This document shows, piece after piece, positions 1-5,594 of a stretch of 10,523 nucleotides of DNA. Made by a program: the position numbers and the translations under genes. Below the pieces are notes generated by a model that did not search any database, was not told the origin of the DNA, and was given only the letters and a program-made list of their open reading frames with translations. Each line of letters starts with the position of its first letter. The first letter of the stretch is position 1. Source of the stretch: Ktedonobacter racemifer (GTDB lineage: Bacteria > Chloroflexota > DTOL01 > JACQYG01). The DNA is taken from NCBI GenBank assembly GCA_020723545.1, contig DYIS01000067.1, positions 1 through 10,523 of the forward strand, given 5' to 3'.

Positions 1-203
1 GCATCGTCCGGGGGGCTAACCAGCCTGACTCCCCCGGCCTTGCCTCGCCCGCCCACCAGAACCTGGGCCTTCACTACAACTGGGCATCCCAAGCGCCGGG
101 CGATGTCGCGAGCTTGTCCGGGGCTGTACGCTACCTCGCCGGGCGGAACAGGGATGCCGTAGCGAGCCAGGAGCTGTTTCGCCTGATATTCGTGGATCTT
201 CAT
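1..203 (-). CDS. sucC: Succinyl-CoA synthetase, ADP-forming, beta subunit (N-terminal part, cut by window edge)
   Basis: The minus strand read from the ATG at 203 gives 67 codons open to the window edge, beginning MKIHEYQAKQLLARYGIPVP and continuing with a segment containing VVVKAQVLVGGRGKAGGV. This is the typical start of SucC: the MxIHEYQAK opening, then the ATP-grasp K-A-Q-x-x-x-G-G-R-G-K-A-G nucleotide-binding stretch. The enzyme converts succinyl-CoA, ADP and phosphate to succinate, CoA and ATP in the TCA cycle, paired with SucD, which would be expected further left outside the window. A purine-rich AGGAG (complement of 216-220) lies 11-12 bases before the ATG, slightly far but usable. 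I see no clear promoter in the repeat-filled leader. The family call is firm; the rest of the gene cannot be judged. Confidence 0.93.
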   Translation of the reverse strand, partial: MKIHEYQAKQLLARYGIPVPPGEVAYSPGQARDIARRLGCPVVVKAQVLVGGRGKAGGVRLVSPPDD

Positions 204-240
204 TGGCTTGACCGTCTCCTCGTTGAGTGTGGTCGTCGAT

Positions 241-259
241 TTCCTTTACTGGTAAGGAA
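241..259. repeat. AT-rich palindrome copy 1 (diverged, sucC leader)
   Basis: TTCCTTTACTGGTAAGGAA is a 19-base relative of TTCTTTACTAGTAAAGAA, seen exactly at 2487-2504 and 9466-9483. It has one extra T in the left arm. The fourth base has changed T to C on the left and A to G at the paired position on the right, so pairing is kept despite the change. The palindrome extends outward to GATTTCC...GGAAATC (238-262). Confidence 0.7.
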
Positions 260-265
260 ATCGAC

Positions 266-283
266 TTCCTTACCAGCAAAGAA
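266..283. repeat. AT-rich palindrome copy 2 (diverged, sucC leader)
   Basis: TTCCTTACCAGCAAAGAA aligns without gaps to TTCTTTACTAGTAAAGAA with three differences. Its left arm, TTCCTTACC, is the exact reverse complement of the right arm of copy 1 (GGTAAGGAA, 251-259). The two neighbouring copies could therefore also fold together into a single 9-bp stem with a six-base loop. Confidence 0.7.
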
Positions 284-286
284 AGG

Positions 287-303
287 GCGGGTACTGTACC
301 CGC
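287..303. terminator. GC-rich hairpin, possible intrinsic terminator
   Basis: GCGGGTA CTG TACCCGC is a perfect 7-bp stem with a 3-base loop, and the pairing extends further with one G-T wobble to AAAG...CTTT. On the minus strand it is followed by CCTTTCTTTGC and on the plus strand by TCTTTACTAAT, so either strand could use it. It lies downstream of def and upstream of sucC on the minus strand, where a terminator between two transcripts would be sensible. The T-run is imperfect. Confidence 0.4.
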
Positions 304-334
304 TCTTTACTAATACAAGCGCATTAAATGAAGC

Positions 335-368
335 GTCATCGCGGGAAGCGGGGCGACGAAGCGATCTC
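335..368. repeat. GC-rich dispersed intergenic repeat, fragment
   Basis: GTCATCGCGGGAAGCG followed by GGGCGACGAAGCGATCTC resembles a class of short intergenic repeats, of the GTCATTGCGAGCGAAGCGAAGCAATC kind, that I recognise from many bacterial genomes. The match is by eye and imperfect. A related piece, CTCACAATGAC, lies at 603-613 in the opposite orientation. Confidence 0.4.
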
Positions 369-378
369 AAGAGTCTTC

Positions 379-392
379 CATTCTGAGCGCAG
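379..392 (+). repeat. Left part of a CATTCTGAGCG-type repeat, apparently interrupted
   Basis: CATTCTGAGCGCAG is the opening of a repeat type that normally continues straight into AGCGAAGAATCTC. Here that continuation appears only at 516-534 (CAGCGAAGCGAAGAATCTC). The 123 bases in between are flanked by GCAG at 389-392 and 515-518. This suggests an insertion into the repeat or two independent fragments. Confidence 0.35.
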
Positions 393-515
393 TCTACATG
401 CCCGGCGGGGCACCACCAAGCATGAAAATGCGCTCTGTTCATGTCGGCAAACCTGTGCTAGAGTATTCATGTTCGCTGACATCAAGGTCGTTCCTTCATT
501 GGTGCCGCGAGCCTG

Positions 516-565
516 CAGCGAAGCGAAGAATCTCTCCTTTCGCCGGGAGACGCTTCGCTTCGCTG
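516..565. repeat. Long GC-rich inverted repeat (hairpin)
   Basis: CAGCGAAGCGAAG (516-528) pairs perfectly with CTTCGCTTCGCTG (553-565). Inside it, TCTCC (533-537) pairs with GGAGA (546-550), giving a long two-part stem. It looks like a REP/BOX-type intergenic hairpin rather than a terminator, since no T-run follows on either strand. Confidence 0.65.
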
Positions 566-650
566 AGCGTGACATAAGACTGGAACGTGCTGCACAATTG
601 GGCTCACAATGACAATGAAAGCATTTAGTGCGTTAGCTATAGAAAGAACT

Positions 651-663
651 GGTCTTAAAGACC
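651..663 (-). terminator. Small hairpin overlapping the def stop codon, weak terminator candidate
   Basis: GGTCTTAAAGACC is a palindrome with the def TAA stop at its centre. On the minus strand it is followed by AGTTCTTTCT. The stem is short (4-5 bp once a loop is allowed), so function is doubtful. Confidence 0.25.
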
Positions 664-1185
664 CGTCTCAGCTCTCCCTTGCTCTTGCGGCGGCTGGTAG
701 CGCAGGCTCTCGATGTCCTCCAGGCGGTCCACAAAGAGGATGCCGTTCAGGTGGTCTACCTCGTGTTGCAAAGCCCGGGCCAGGATCCCGGAGCCCTTGA
801 TCTTGACCGTTCTGCCCCGGCGATCCTGGCACCTGACGACCACTGTCTGCGCGCGCTTGACCTCACCGTAGTAGTGAGGCAGGCTTAGACAACCCTCCTC
901 CCTGATATCCTCACCCTCAGCGTGCAGGATCTCCGGGTTAACCAGGACGTAGAGACGGGTCTTCACTGGGGCGTCCTCTGTCTCATCGCTGAGGGGAGCC
1001 TCAACTACGGCCAAGCGGAGGGGCACCCCGATCTGAGGTGCAGCCAGTCCCAGACCACTGGCCGCATGCATGGAATCCACCATATCGGTGATGAGCTTTT
1101 GTAAGGACTGATCGAAGTGTTTTACCTTTTGCGATTTCCGTCGCAACAGTGAGTTCTCGGCATGAAGTATGGTGTGTACTGCCAT
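655..1185 (-). CDS. def: Peptide deformylase
   Basis: This 176-residue metalloenzyme removes the formyl group from the N-terminal methionine of new proteins at the ribosome exit. All three family motifs are present: GLGLAAPQIG (residues 44-53, GxGxAAxQ), EEGCLSLP (96-103, metal ligand Cys99), and QHEVDHLNG (140-148, ligands His141 and His145 with catalytic Glu142). Length fits a bacterial PDF with a short C-terminal tail. A GTG at 1200 could add five residues, but the ATG at 1185 is preferred because AGGTGA lies 10 bases before it. That AGGTGA overlaps the stop of the upstream DUF951 gene (TAG at 1201-1203), so the two genes are probably transcribed together and translationally coupled. No fmt gene is visible beside it. 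Confidence 0.96.
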   Translation of the reverse strand: MAVHTILHAENSLLRRKSQKVKHFDQSLQKLITDMVDSMHAASGLGLAAPQIGVPLRLAVVEAPLSDETEDAPVKTRLYVLVNPEILHAEGEDIREEGCLSLPHYYGEVKRAQTVVVRCQDRRGRTVKIKGSGILARALQHEVDHLNGILFVDRLEDIESLRYQPPQEQGRAETGL

Positions 1186-1200
1186 TGGTTCTAAGATCAC

Positions 1201-1437
1201 CTATTTGTTCCCGGCAGCAGCGTCCATGCTGGACGTGTGCCCGGGACCACGAGATATGAATTTCTTGATACGGCGCTCCAGGGTGCTTCTGGGAAGCAGA
1301 ATGCGGCGCTGGCACTTGCAACATTTCAGGCCAATGTCAGCGCCCAGTCTCACTACCAGCCATTGGTCACTGCCACAAGGATGGCTTTTTCGTAACTGCA
1401 CGACGTCGTCCAGGAAGAATTCCATTACCGGCTGCAT
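1201..1437 (-). CDS. DUF951 family protein
   Basis: A 78-residue basic protein whose core, DDVVQLRKSHPCGSDQWLVV then RLGADIGLKCCKCQRRILLP, matches the DUF951 pattern: VVxLRKxHPCGxxxWxVxRxGADIxxKCxxCxRxxxxPR. Conserved cysteines are Cys21 in HPCG and the CKC cluster at 39-42, which may bind a metal or nucleic acid. The function is not established to my knowledge. The C-terminal tail after about residue 63 is longer than the minimal family core and looks unstructured. The ATG at 1437 is used here; an in-frame ATG four codons in is an alternative. It is the first gene after a strong promoter and is followed directly by def, which suggests a housekeeping role linked to translation. Confidence 0.85.
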   Translation of the reverse strand: MQPVMEFFLDDVVQLRKSHPCGSDQWLVVRLGADIGLKCCKCQRRILLPRSTLERRIKKFISRGPGHTSSMDAAAGNK

Positions 1438-1463
1438 GGAGCACCATCCGCGAAAACCGCCGT

Positions 1464-1493
1464 ATTATACCACAACCCCGACGCCAGTGCCAA
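1464..1493 (-). promoter_or_regulatory. Sigma-70-type promoter for DUF951-def
   Basis: On the minus strand, TTGGCA (complement of 1488-1493) and a perfect TATAAT (complement of 1464-1469) are 18 bases apart. TG one base before the -10 makes it an extended -10 element. The start codon follows about 26 bases downstream of the -10. Confidence 0.75.
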
Positions 1494-1523
1494 TTGACAG
1501 GCTTTTGCCGAGCGTGTTAAACT
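1494..1523 (+). promoter_or_regulatory. Promoter for polA-fpg-S24 operon
   Basis: A perfect TTGACA (1494-1499) is followed after 18 bases by TAAACT (1518-1523), preceded by TG at 1515-1516 (extended -10). Its -35 abuts the -35 of the divergent DUF951-def promoter (1488-1493), so the two polymerases cannot bind together freely. The leader to the polA ATG is about 75 bases. Confidence 0.6.
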
Positions 1524-1574
1524 GAGCAAGTTATGATTGCCTTTTGTGTATGCCCAATAAGGGGCTTTTAGGTA

Positions 1575-1587
1575 TTTCTAGTAGAAA
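1575..1587. repeat. Small palindrome in the polA leader
   Basis: TTTCTAGTAGAAA is a perfect inverted repeat about its central G, 17 bases before the polA start codon. It shares a CTAGTA-AAA core with the 18-bp palindrome family but lacks the TTTA of the left arm. It may be a shortened copy or a coincidence. Confidence 0.3.
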
Positions 1588-1604
1588 GCCGGCGAAGGTG
1601 TGAA

Positions 1605-4412
1605 ATGGCAAAGCTGTTGTTGCTCGACGGGAATTCCCTGGTGCACCGGGCCTATCATGCGATCCCTCCGCTGACCACCTCGAAGGGCGAGCAGGTGAAT
1701 GCAGTATACGGCTTCGCCTCGACATTGCTCAAGGTGTTGGCTCAGGAAAAGCCTGACTACGTGGCGGTGAGCTTCGACGTGGGCAGGACGTTCCGCCACG
1801 AGGAATTCGACCGATACAAGGCTCAGCGGCCGGAGATGCCGGAGGATCTGGCGAGACAATTCGCCCGGGTTCGCCAGGTGGTGGAGGCCCTTAACATCGC
1901 CGTGTTTCAGGCGGAGGGGTATGAAGCCGACGACTGCATAGGCACCCTTGCGGCACAGGGGACCAAAGAGGGAATCCGGACTCTGATCGTCACCGGCGAC
2001 AGCGATGCCCTGCAGTTGATCGACGGCTCGGTGGAGGTGATGACGCCTGGCCGGAAGTACTCAGAGTACGTGGTCTATGACGAAGCGGCGGTACGGGAGC
2101 GCTATGGGTTGGAGCCAAAACAGCTCATCGATTTCAAGGGTCTCAAGGGCGACGCCTCAGACAACGTTCCCGGCGTGGCGGGCATCGGGGAGAAAACCGC
2201 TGCCAGGTTGTTGCAACAGTTCGGTTCAATCGAGGGGATATACGAGCACCTGGACCAGGTGGATCCCAAAACCAGGGAGAAGCTGGAGGCGGGACGAGAG
2301 GCTCTTGCCTTTAGCAAAAGGCTGGTAACGATCGTCACCGATGCCCCAGTGAAGCTGGATTTAGCCGCCTGCCATGTTAGCGGCTATCAGCGGGAGCTGG
2401 CGGTGGAGTTGTTGCGAGAGCTGGAGTTCTCCAGCCTTTTGGGCAAGCTCCCACCCGGGCAAGAGGCTGCCGCCCCCCAGGCAGCGTTCTTTACTAGTAA
2501 AGAAGAGGCCGCGGCACCGGCCGTGCCTCTGCAGATGGAGCTTTTTGCCGAACCGGCCCCCGCCGCACCGCCTCGGTCGGTGGCAACGCTGCCGGGGCCC
2601 CTGGGGGCTCGTCCCAGGTCGCTGGTGCAATATCACGTTGTGGACTCCTGGTCGGAGTTGGAGGGGTTGGTCGCTAAGCTGGCCCAAGCCCGGTCTTTTG
2701 CGGTGGATGTAGAGAGCACCGGCCGGCAGGCCATGCTGGCCGACCTGGTGGGCCTGGCGGTGGCGGTGGGTAGCAATGAAGCCTATTACATCCCCTTGCG
2801 ACATCGGGGCACGGACCAGCAGTTGCCGGTACAGCCGGCCCTCTCTAAGCTGAAACCGGTGCTGGAGGAGGAAAAAATCCCTAAGTATGCCCACAATGGC
2901 AAATACGATATGCTGGTGTTGGCCCAGGACGGCGTGCAACTTAAGGGTCTGGCCTTCGATACCATGGTGGCGGCATATCTTTTGAACGAGAAAGCTCTGG
3001 GGTTAAAAGATTTAGCCTTCACCAGGCTTGGCGTGGAAATGACGCCCATCAGCGCCCTTATAGGCGGTGGCACCAGGCAGTTGTCCATGGCCGATGTGCC
3101 GGTGGAGGCGGTGGCTCCCTATGCCAGCGCTGACGCCGCCATGACCTATCGGCTTAAGGAATACCTGGAGCCCAGGCTCCAGGAACAGGGGCTTCGGCAG
3201 CTTTTTACCGAGGTGGAAATGCCCTTGGTTGAGGTGCTGGCGAGGATGGAGCTGGACGGCGTGGCCCTGGACGTTGAATTCCTCAAGCAGATGTCCCGAG
3301 AGCTCTACCAACGCCTCCAGCTCCTGGAGAACGAGATATACCGATCTGCCGGGCATGCCTTCAACGTCAACTCCACCCAACAACTGGGAGCGGTGCTGTT
3401 CGATGAGCTGAGGCTGCCCTCGGCCGGGAAGACAAAGACCGGCTACGCCACCGACGTGGCGGTGCTGGAAAGCCTGCGAGGCGTTCATCCGATCATCGAT
3501 TCGATCCTGGAATACCGCCAACTGGTGAAGATCAAGTCCACTTACGCCGATGCTCTGCCGCTCCTGGTCAATCCCAGAACCGGCCGGGTGCATACCTCAT
3601 ACAACCAGACCGTGACCAGCACTGGCCGACTTTCCTCCAGCGACCCGAATTTGCAGAACATCCCTATCCGCACGGACATTGGCAAACAGGTCCGCCGGGC
3701 TTTCATCGCCTCGGACGGCGCGCCCTACCTTTTGGCGGCGGATTACTCTCAGATCGAGCTGCGCATCCTGGCCCACATCTCCCAAGACCCCGGGCTCTTG
3801 TCGGCCTTTGCCGCTGGCGAGGACATCCACGCTGCCACGGCATCCACGGTGTTCGGCGTGCCCATGGATCAGGTGGACCCAGCCAAGCGGCGGCTAGCCA
3901 AGACCATTAACTTCGGCGTGATCTACGGCATCACCGATTATGGCCTGGCCCAACGTACCGAGCTCTCCCGGGAGGATGCGGCCAGATTCATCGCCGCCTA
4001 TTTCGCCAAATATCCAAGGGTCAAAGAGTACGTGGAGCGCACCAAGCAGGAAGCCCGCGAGAGGGGCTACGTGTCTACACTTCTAGGGCGTCGGAGGTAC
4101 TTGCCGGAGTTGAAGTCACCGAATCGGCAGTTGGTGGCAGCCACCGAGCGCGAGGCTATCAATATGCCCATTCAGGGTACGGCGGCGGACATCATTAAGA
4201 TCGCCATGGTCCGACTCTACAAGGCGATACAGGGCCGGGGCCTGCGAAGCAAGATGACGCTACAGGTGCATGACGAATTGCTCTTCGAGGTGCCGGAGGA
4301 CGAGCTAGACATAATGAAAGAGCTGGTCAAGGCCAGGATGGAAGAAGCGTTAGAGCTCGATGCGCCGTTGAAGGCAGACATAAAAGTCGGCAGGAGCTGG
4401 GGAGAGCTGTAA
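1605..4412 (+). CDS. polA: DNA polymerase I
   Basis: A 935-residue three-domain enzyme for Okazaki-fragment maturation and repair synthesis. Residues 1-290 are the 5'-3' (flap) exonuclease, with LLLDGNSLVHRAYHA at the start, EADDCIGTLA, and GLKGDASDNVPGVAGIGEKTA (helix-hairpin-helix). A Pro/Ala-rich linker spans about 290-340. The 3'-5' proofreading domain looks intact: D368-V-E370 (Exo I), HNGKYD (Exo II) and YASAD (Exo III). Polymerase motifs are complete: TSTGRLSSSDPNLQNIPIRT, motif A DYSQIELR with Asp713, motif B R762...K766...F770 GVIYG, and motif C QVHDELLF with Asp890. Phe at 770 predicts discrimination against dideoxynucleotides, as in the E. coli enzyme. The start has GAAGG six bases upstream. 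Oddity: codons 295-300, in the linker, are an exact copy of the window's 18-bp palindrome and add FFTSKE. fpg follows after 2 bases. Confidence 0.98.
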   Translation: MAKLLLLDGNSLVHRAYHAIPPLTTSKGEQVNAVYGFASTLLKVLAQEKPDYVAVSFDVGRTFRHEEFDRYKAQRPEMPEDLARQFARVRQVVEALNIAVFQAEGYEADDCIGTLAAQGTKEGIRTLIVTGDSDALQLIDGSVEVMTPGRKYSEYVVYDEAAVRERYGLEPKQLIDFKGLKGDASDNVPGVAGIGEKTAARLLQQFGSIEGIYEHLDQVDPKTREKLEAGREALAFSKRLVTIVTDAPVKLDLAACHVSGYQRELAVELLRELEFSSLLGKLPPGQEAAAPQAAFFTSKEEAAAPAVPLQMELFAEPAPAAPPRSVATLPGPLGARPRSLVQYHVVDSWSELEGLVAKLAQARSFAVDVESTGRQAMLADLVGLAVAVGSNEAYYIPLRHRGTDQQLPVQPALSKLKPVLEEEKIPKYAHNGKYDMLVLAQDGVQLKGLAFDTMVAAYLLNEKALGLKDLAFTRLGVEMTPISALIGGGTRQLSMADVPVEAVAPYASADAAMTYRLKEYLEPRLQEQGLRQLFTEVEMPLVEVLARMELDGVALDVEFLKQMSRELYQRLQLLENEIYRSAGHAFNVNSTQQLGAVLFDELRLPSAGKTKTGYATDVAVLESLRGVHPIIDSILEYRQLVKIKSTYADALPLLVNPRTGRVHTSYNQTVTSTGRLSSSDPNLQNIPIRTDIGKQVRRAFIASDGAPYLLAADYSQIELRILAHISQDPGLLSAFAAGEDIHAATASTVFGVPMDQVDPAKRRLAKTINFGVIYGITDYGLAQRTELSREDAARFIAAYFAKYPRVKEYVERTKQEARERGYVSTLLGRRRYLPELKSPNRQLVAATEREAINMPIQGTAADIIKIAMVRLYKAIQGRGLRSKMTLQVHDELLFEVPEDELDIMKELVKARMEEALELDAPLKADIKVGRSWGEL
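2487..2504. repeat. AT-rich palindrome, exact copy inside polA
   Basis: TTCTTTACTAGTAAAGAA is a perfect 18-base inverted repeat in the polA linker, read in frame as FFTSKE (residues 295-300). It is identical to the copy at 9466-9483. Flanking polA sequence is strongly GC-rich, so the element stands out in base composition. Confidence 0.9.
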
Positions 4413-4414
4413 AG

Positions 4415-5236
4415 ATGCCAGAGCTGCCTGAAGTGGAAACCGTAGCCCGCAACTTGCAGAAGGTGGTCCTGGGACGAACCATTATTCAGGTGCGGGTGCT
4501 CTATGGCAAAGCAGTGGAGGGTGCTACCCCGGAGGAGTTCGCCCGTGGCGTGCAAGGACAAAAGATAAGTGGCGTTGGGCGCAGAGGTAAATACCTGCTG
4601 ATCGATCTGGCCAATGGCCGGAGGTTGGCGGCGCACTTGCGTTTGAGTGGTCGCATGATCGTGTCGGCTCCCTGGGAGCCTATTGACAAGTACGCCCAGG
4701 TCGTATTCAGCCTGGATGATGGTCAGGAGCTGCGTTTCGGCGACGTGCGCAAGTTTGGACGGATAGCCTTCTTGGGGGAGCGAGAGTGCGGCGCACTGCA
4801 CCGCAGGCTGGGTGTCGAGCCCCTTTCTGATGATTTCACGGTGGAGGTGATGGCCGAGATCCTGAGAGACCGCAAGGCCCGCATCAAGCCGCTGCTTTTA
4901 GACCAGAAGTTCATCGCCGGCCTGGGCAATATCTATGTGGACGAAGCTCTCTTTTTGGCCGGCATTCACCCCGCCCGGGAGGCACGGTCCATTTCGCCGG
5001 AGGAGACGCCCCGGCTGCATGGCGCCATTCGCCGGGTCCTGGCTGCCAGCATCGCCAACCGCGGCACCACCCTCGTGGACTACCGAAATGCCGATGGCTC
5101 CCGGGGGAATAACCGTGAGACGCTACTGGTCTTCCGCCGCACCGGTCAGCCCTGTCCCCGGTGTGGCACCGCCGTAGAGCGTCTCAAGCTGGGTGGGCGG
5201 GGCACGCATATCTGTCCGAAGTGCCAGAGAGGATAG
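4415..5236 (+). CDS. mutM: Formamidopyrimidine-DNA glycosylase (Fpg/MutM)
   Basis: A 273-residue base-excision repair enzyme that removes 8-oxoguanine and formamidopyrimidines and then cuts the abasic strand. The N-terminus MPELPEVETVARNL carries the catalytic Pro2 and Glu3. Lys59 in RRGKYLL corresponds to the conserved Lys57 of E. coli Fpg. The helix-two-turn-helix is seen as LDQKFIAGLGNIYVDEALFL. A C-terminal zinc finger has C247-x2-C250...C267-x2-C270 with Arg262 in GGRGTHIC. All key residues are present and the length is normal, so Fpg rather than Nei. The gene starts 2 bases after the polA stop, with GGGGAG inside the polA end as its ribosome-binding site, so the two are co-translated. 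Its stop is only one base short of an 18-bp palindrome copy. Confidence 0.97.
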   Translation: MPELPEVETVARNLQKVVLGRTIIQVRVLYGKAVEGATPEEFARGVQGQKISGVGRRGKYLLIDLANGRRLAAHLRLSGRMIVSAPWEPIDKYAQVVFSLDDGQELRFGDVRKFGRIAFLGERECGALHRRLGVEPLSDDFTVEVMAEILRDRKARIKPLLLDQKFIAGLGNIYVDEALFLAGIHPAREARSISPEETPRLHGAIRRVLAASIANRGTTLVDYRNADGSRGNNRETLLVFRRTGQPCPRCGTAVERLKLGGRGTHICPKCQRG

Positions 5237-5237
5237 C

Positions 5238-5255
5238 TTCTTTGCTAGTAAAGAA
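5238..5255. repeat. AT-rich palindrome, one-base variant between fpg and S24 gene
   Basis: TTCTTTGCTAGTAAAGAA differs from the exact copies at a single base (A to G at position 7). It fills most of the 25-bp gap between the fpg stop (5236) and the next start (5262). Because it is transcribed within the operon it could form a short hairpin just before the S24 gene's start codon. Confidence 0.85.
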
Positions 5256-5261
5256 ACGGGC

Positions 5262-5594
5262 ATGGCAACGCAAACGCGAGGCCCCGGCACCAGCGCTGCT
5301 CCGGCAGATCAATGGCGGGTGAGGGGAGCGAGCGAGTGTCTCGCTCCCCTGGGCGTTCGACCCGGGGACTCGGTTGTCGTGGACCTGGCTGGCCACCCTA
5401 GAAATGGGGACCTGGTGGTGGCCATGTCACCTGAGAGCCAGTTGGTCGTCAAGCAATACTTTGAAGAGGGCGGCCATGTGGTTCTGGCGTCGCCTGCTCC
5501 TGGCCATCCGGCTACCTTTACCAAGCTGAGCGAGATCGTAATCCTGGGAGTGGTATCTTCGTTCGATCTCCATGGCCGGCAACAGCGGGTTTAG
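5262..5594 (+). CDS. Small stand-alone LexA-like (peptidase S24-fold) protein
   Basis: A 110-residue protein with no helix-turn-helix and no membrane segment. The core resembles the C-terminal domain of LexA/UmuD: VRGASECLAPLGVRPGDSVV, then NGDLVVAM, LVVKQYFEEGG, and ILGVVSSFD. Ser24 in G-A-S and Lys64 in VVK fall where the LexA catalytic dyad would be, 40 residues apart against 37 in E. coli LexA. The usual Met after the Ser is Glu here, so activity is uncertain. The preferred start is the ATG at 5262; an open frame extends upstream through the palindrome and into fpg but offers no better start with a Shine-Dalgarno. The ribosome-binding site is weak. It is the third gene of the polA-fpg operon, hinting at a DNA-damage link. 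It ends sharing four bases with the convergent M16 gene. Alternative: a dead S24-fold domain with only a structural role. Confidence 0.65.
   Translation: MATQTRGPGTSAAPADQWRVRGASECLAPLGVRPGDSVVVDLAGHPRNGDLVVAMSPESQLVVKQYFEEGGHVVLASPAPGHPATFTKLSEIVILGVVSSFDLHGRQQRV

Larger units (their letters stand above)
204..654. other. Gene-free, repeat-rich intergenic region between sucC and def
   Basis: This 451-bp stretch has no convincing gene. It holds two diverged AT-rich palindromes (241-259 and 266-283), a GC hairpin (287-303), half of another palindrome copy (304-315), and fragments of a GC-rich repeat (335-368, 379-392, 516-565, 603-613). Short open frames exist (for example one ending at 612), but they lack ribosome-binding sites and run across the repeats. 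Both flanking genes read on the minus strand, so the region is the 3' flank of def and the 5' flank of sucC. Confidence 0.8.

Noticed and set aside
328..612. Open frames across the 300-610 region on both strands
   Set aside because: They run through hairpins and repeat fragments, have no ribosome-binding site or recognisable protein, and overlap each other.
1186..1200. GTG at 1200 as the def start
   Set aside because: It abuts the DUF951 stop with no Shine-Dalgarno at proper distance. The ATG at 1185 has AGGTGA 10 bases upstream and gives a normal PDF N-terminus.
1552..1569. GCCC...GGGC followed by TTTT in the polA leader as an attenuator
   Set aside because: The stem is only four base pairs, too weak to call.
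5193..5261. Upstream extension of the S24-like gene, reading through the palindrome as FFASKE
   Set aside because: It would overlap the fpg zinc-finger region and has no start codon with a ribosome-binding site. The peptide reading is probably not translated here.
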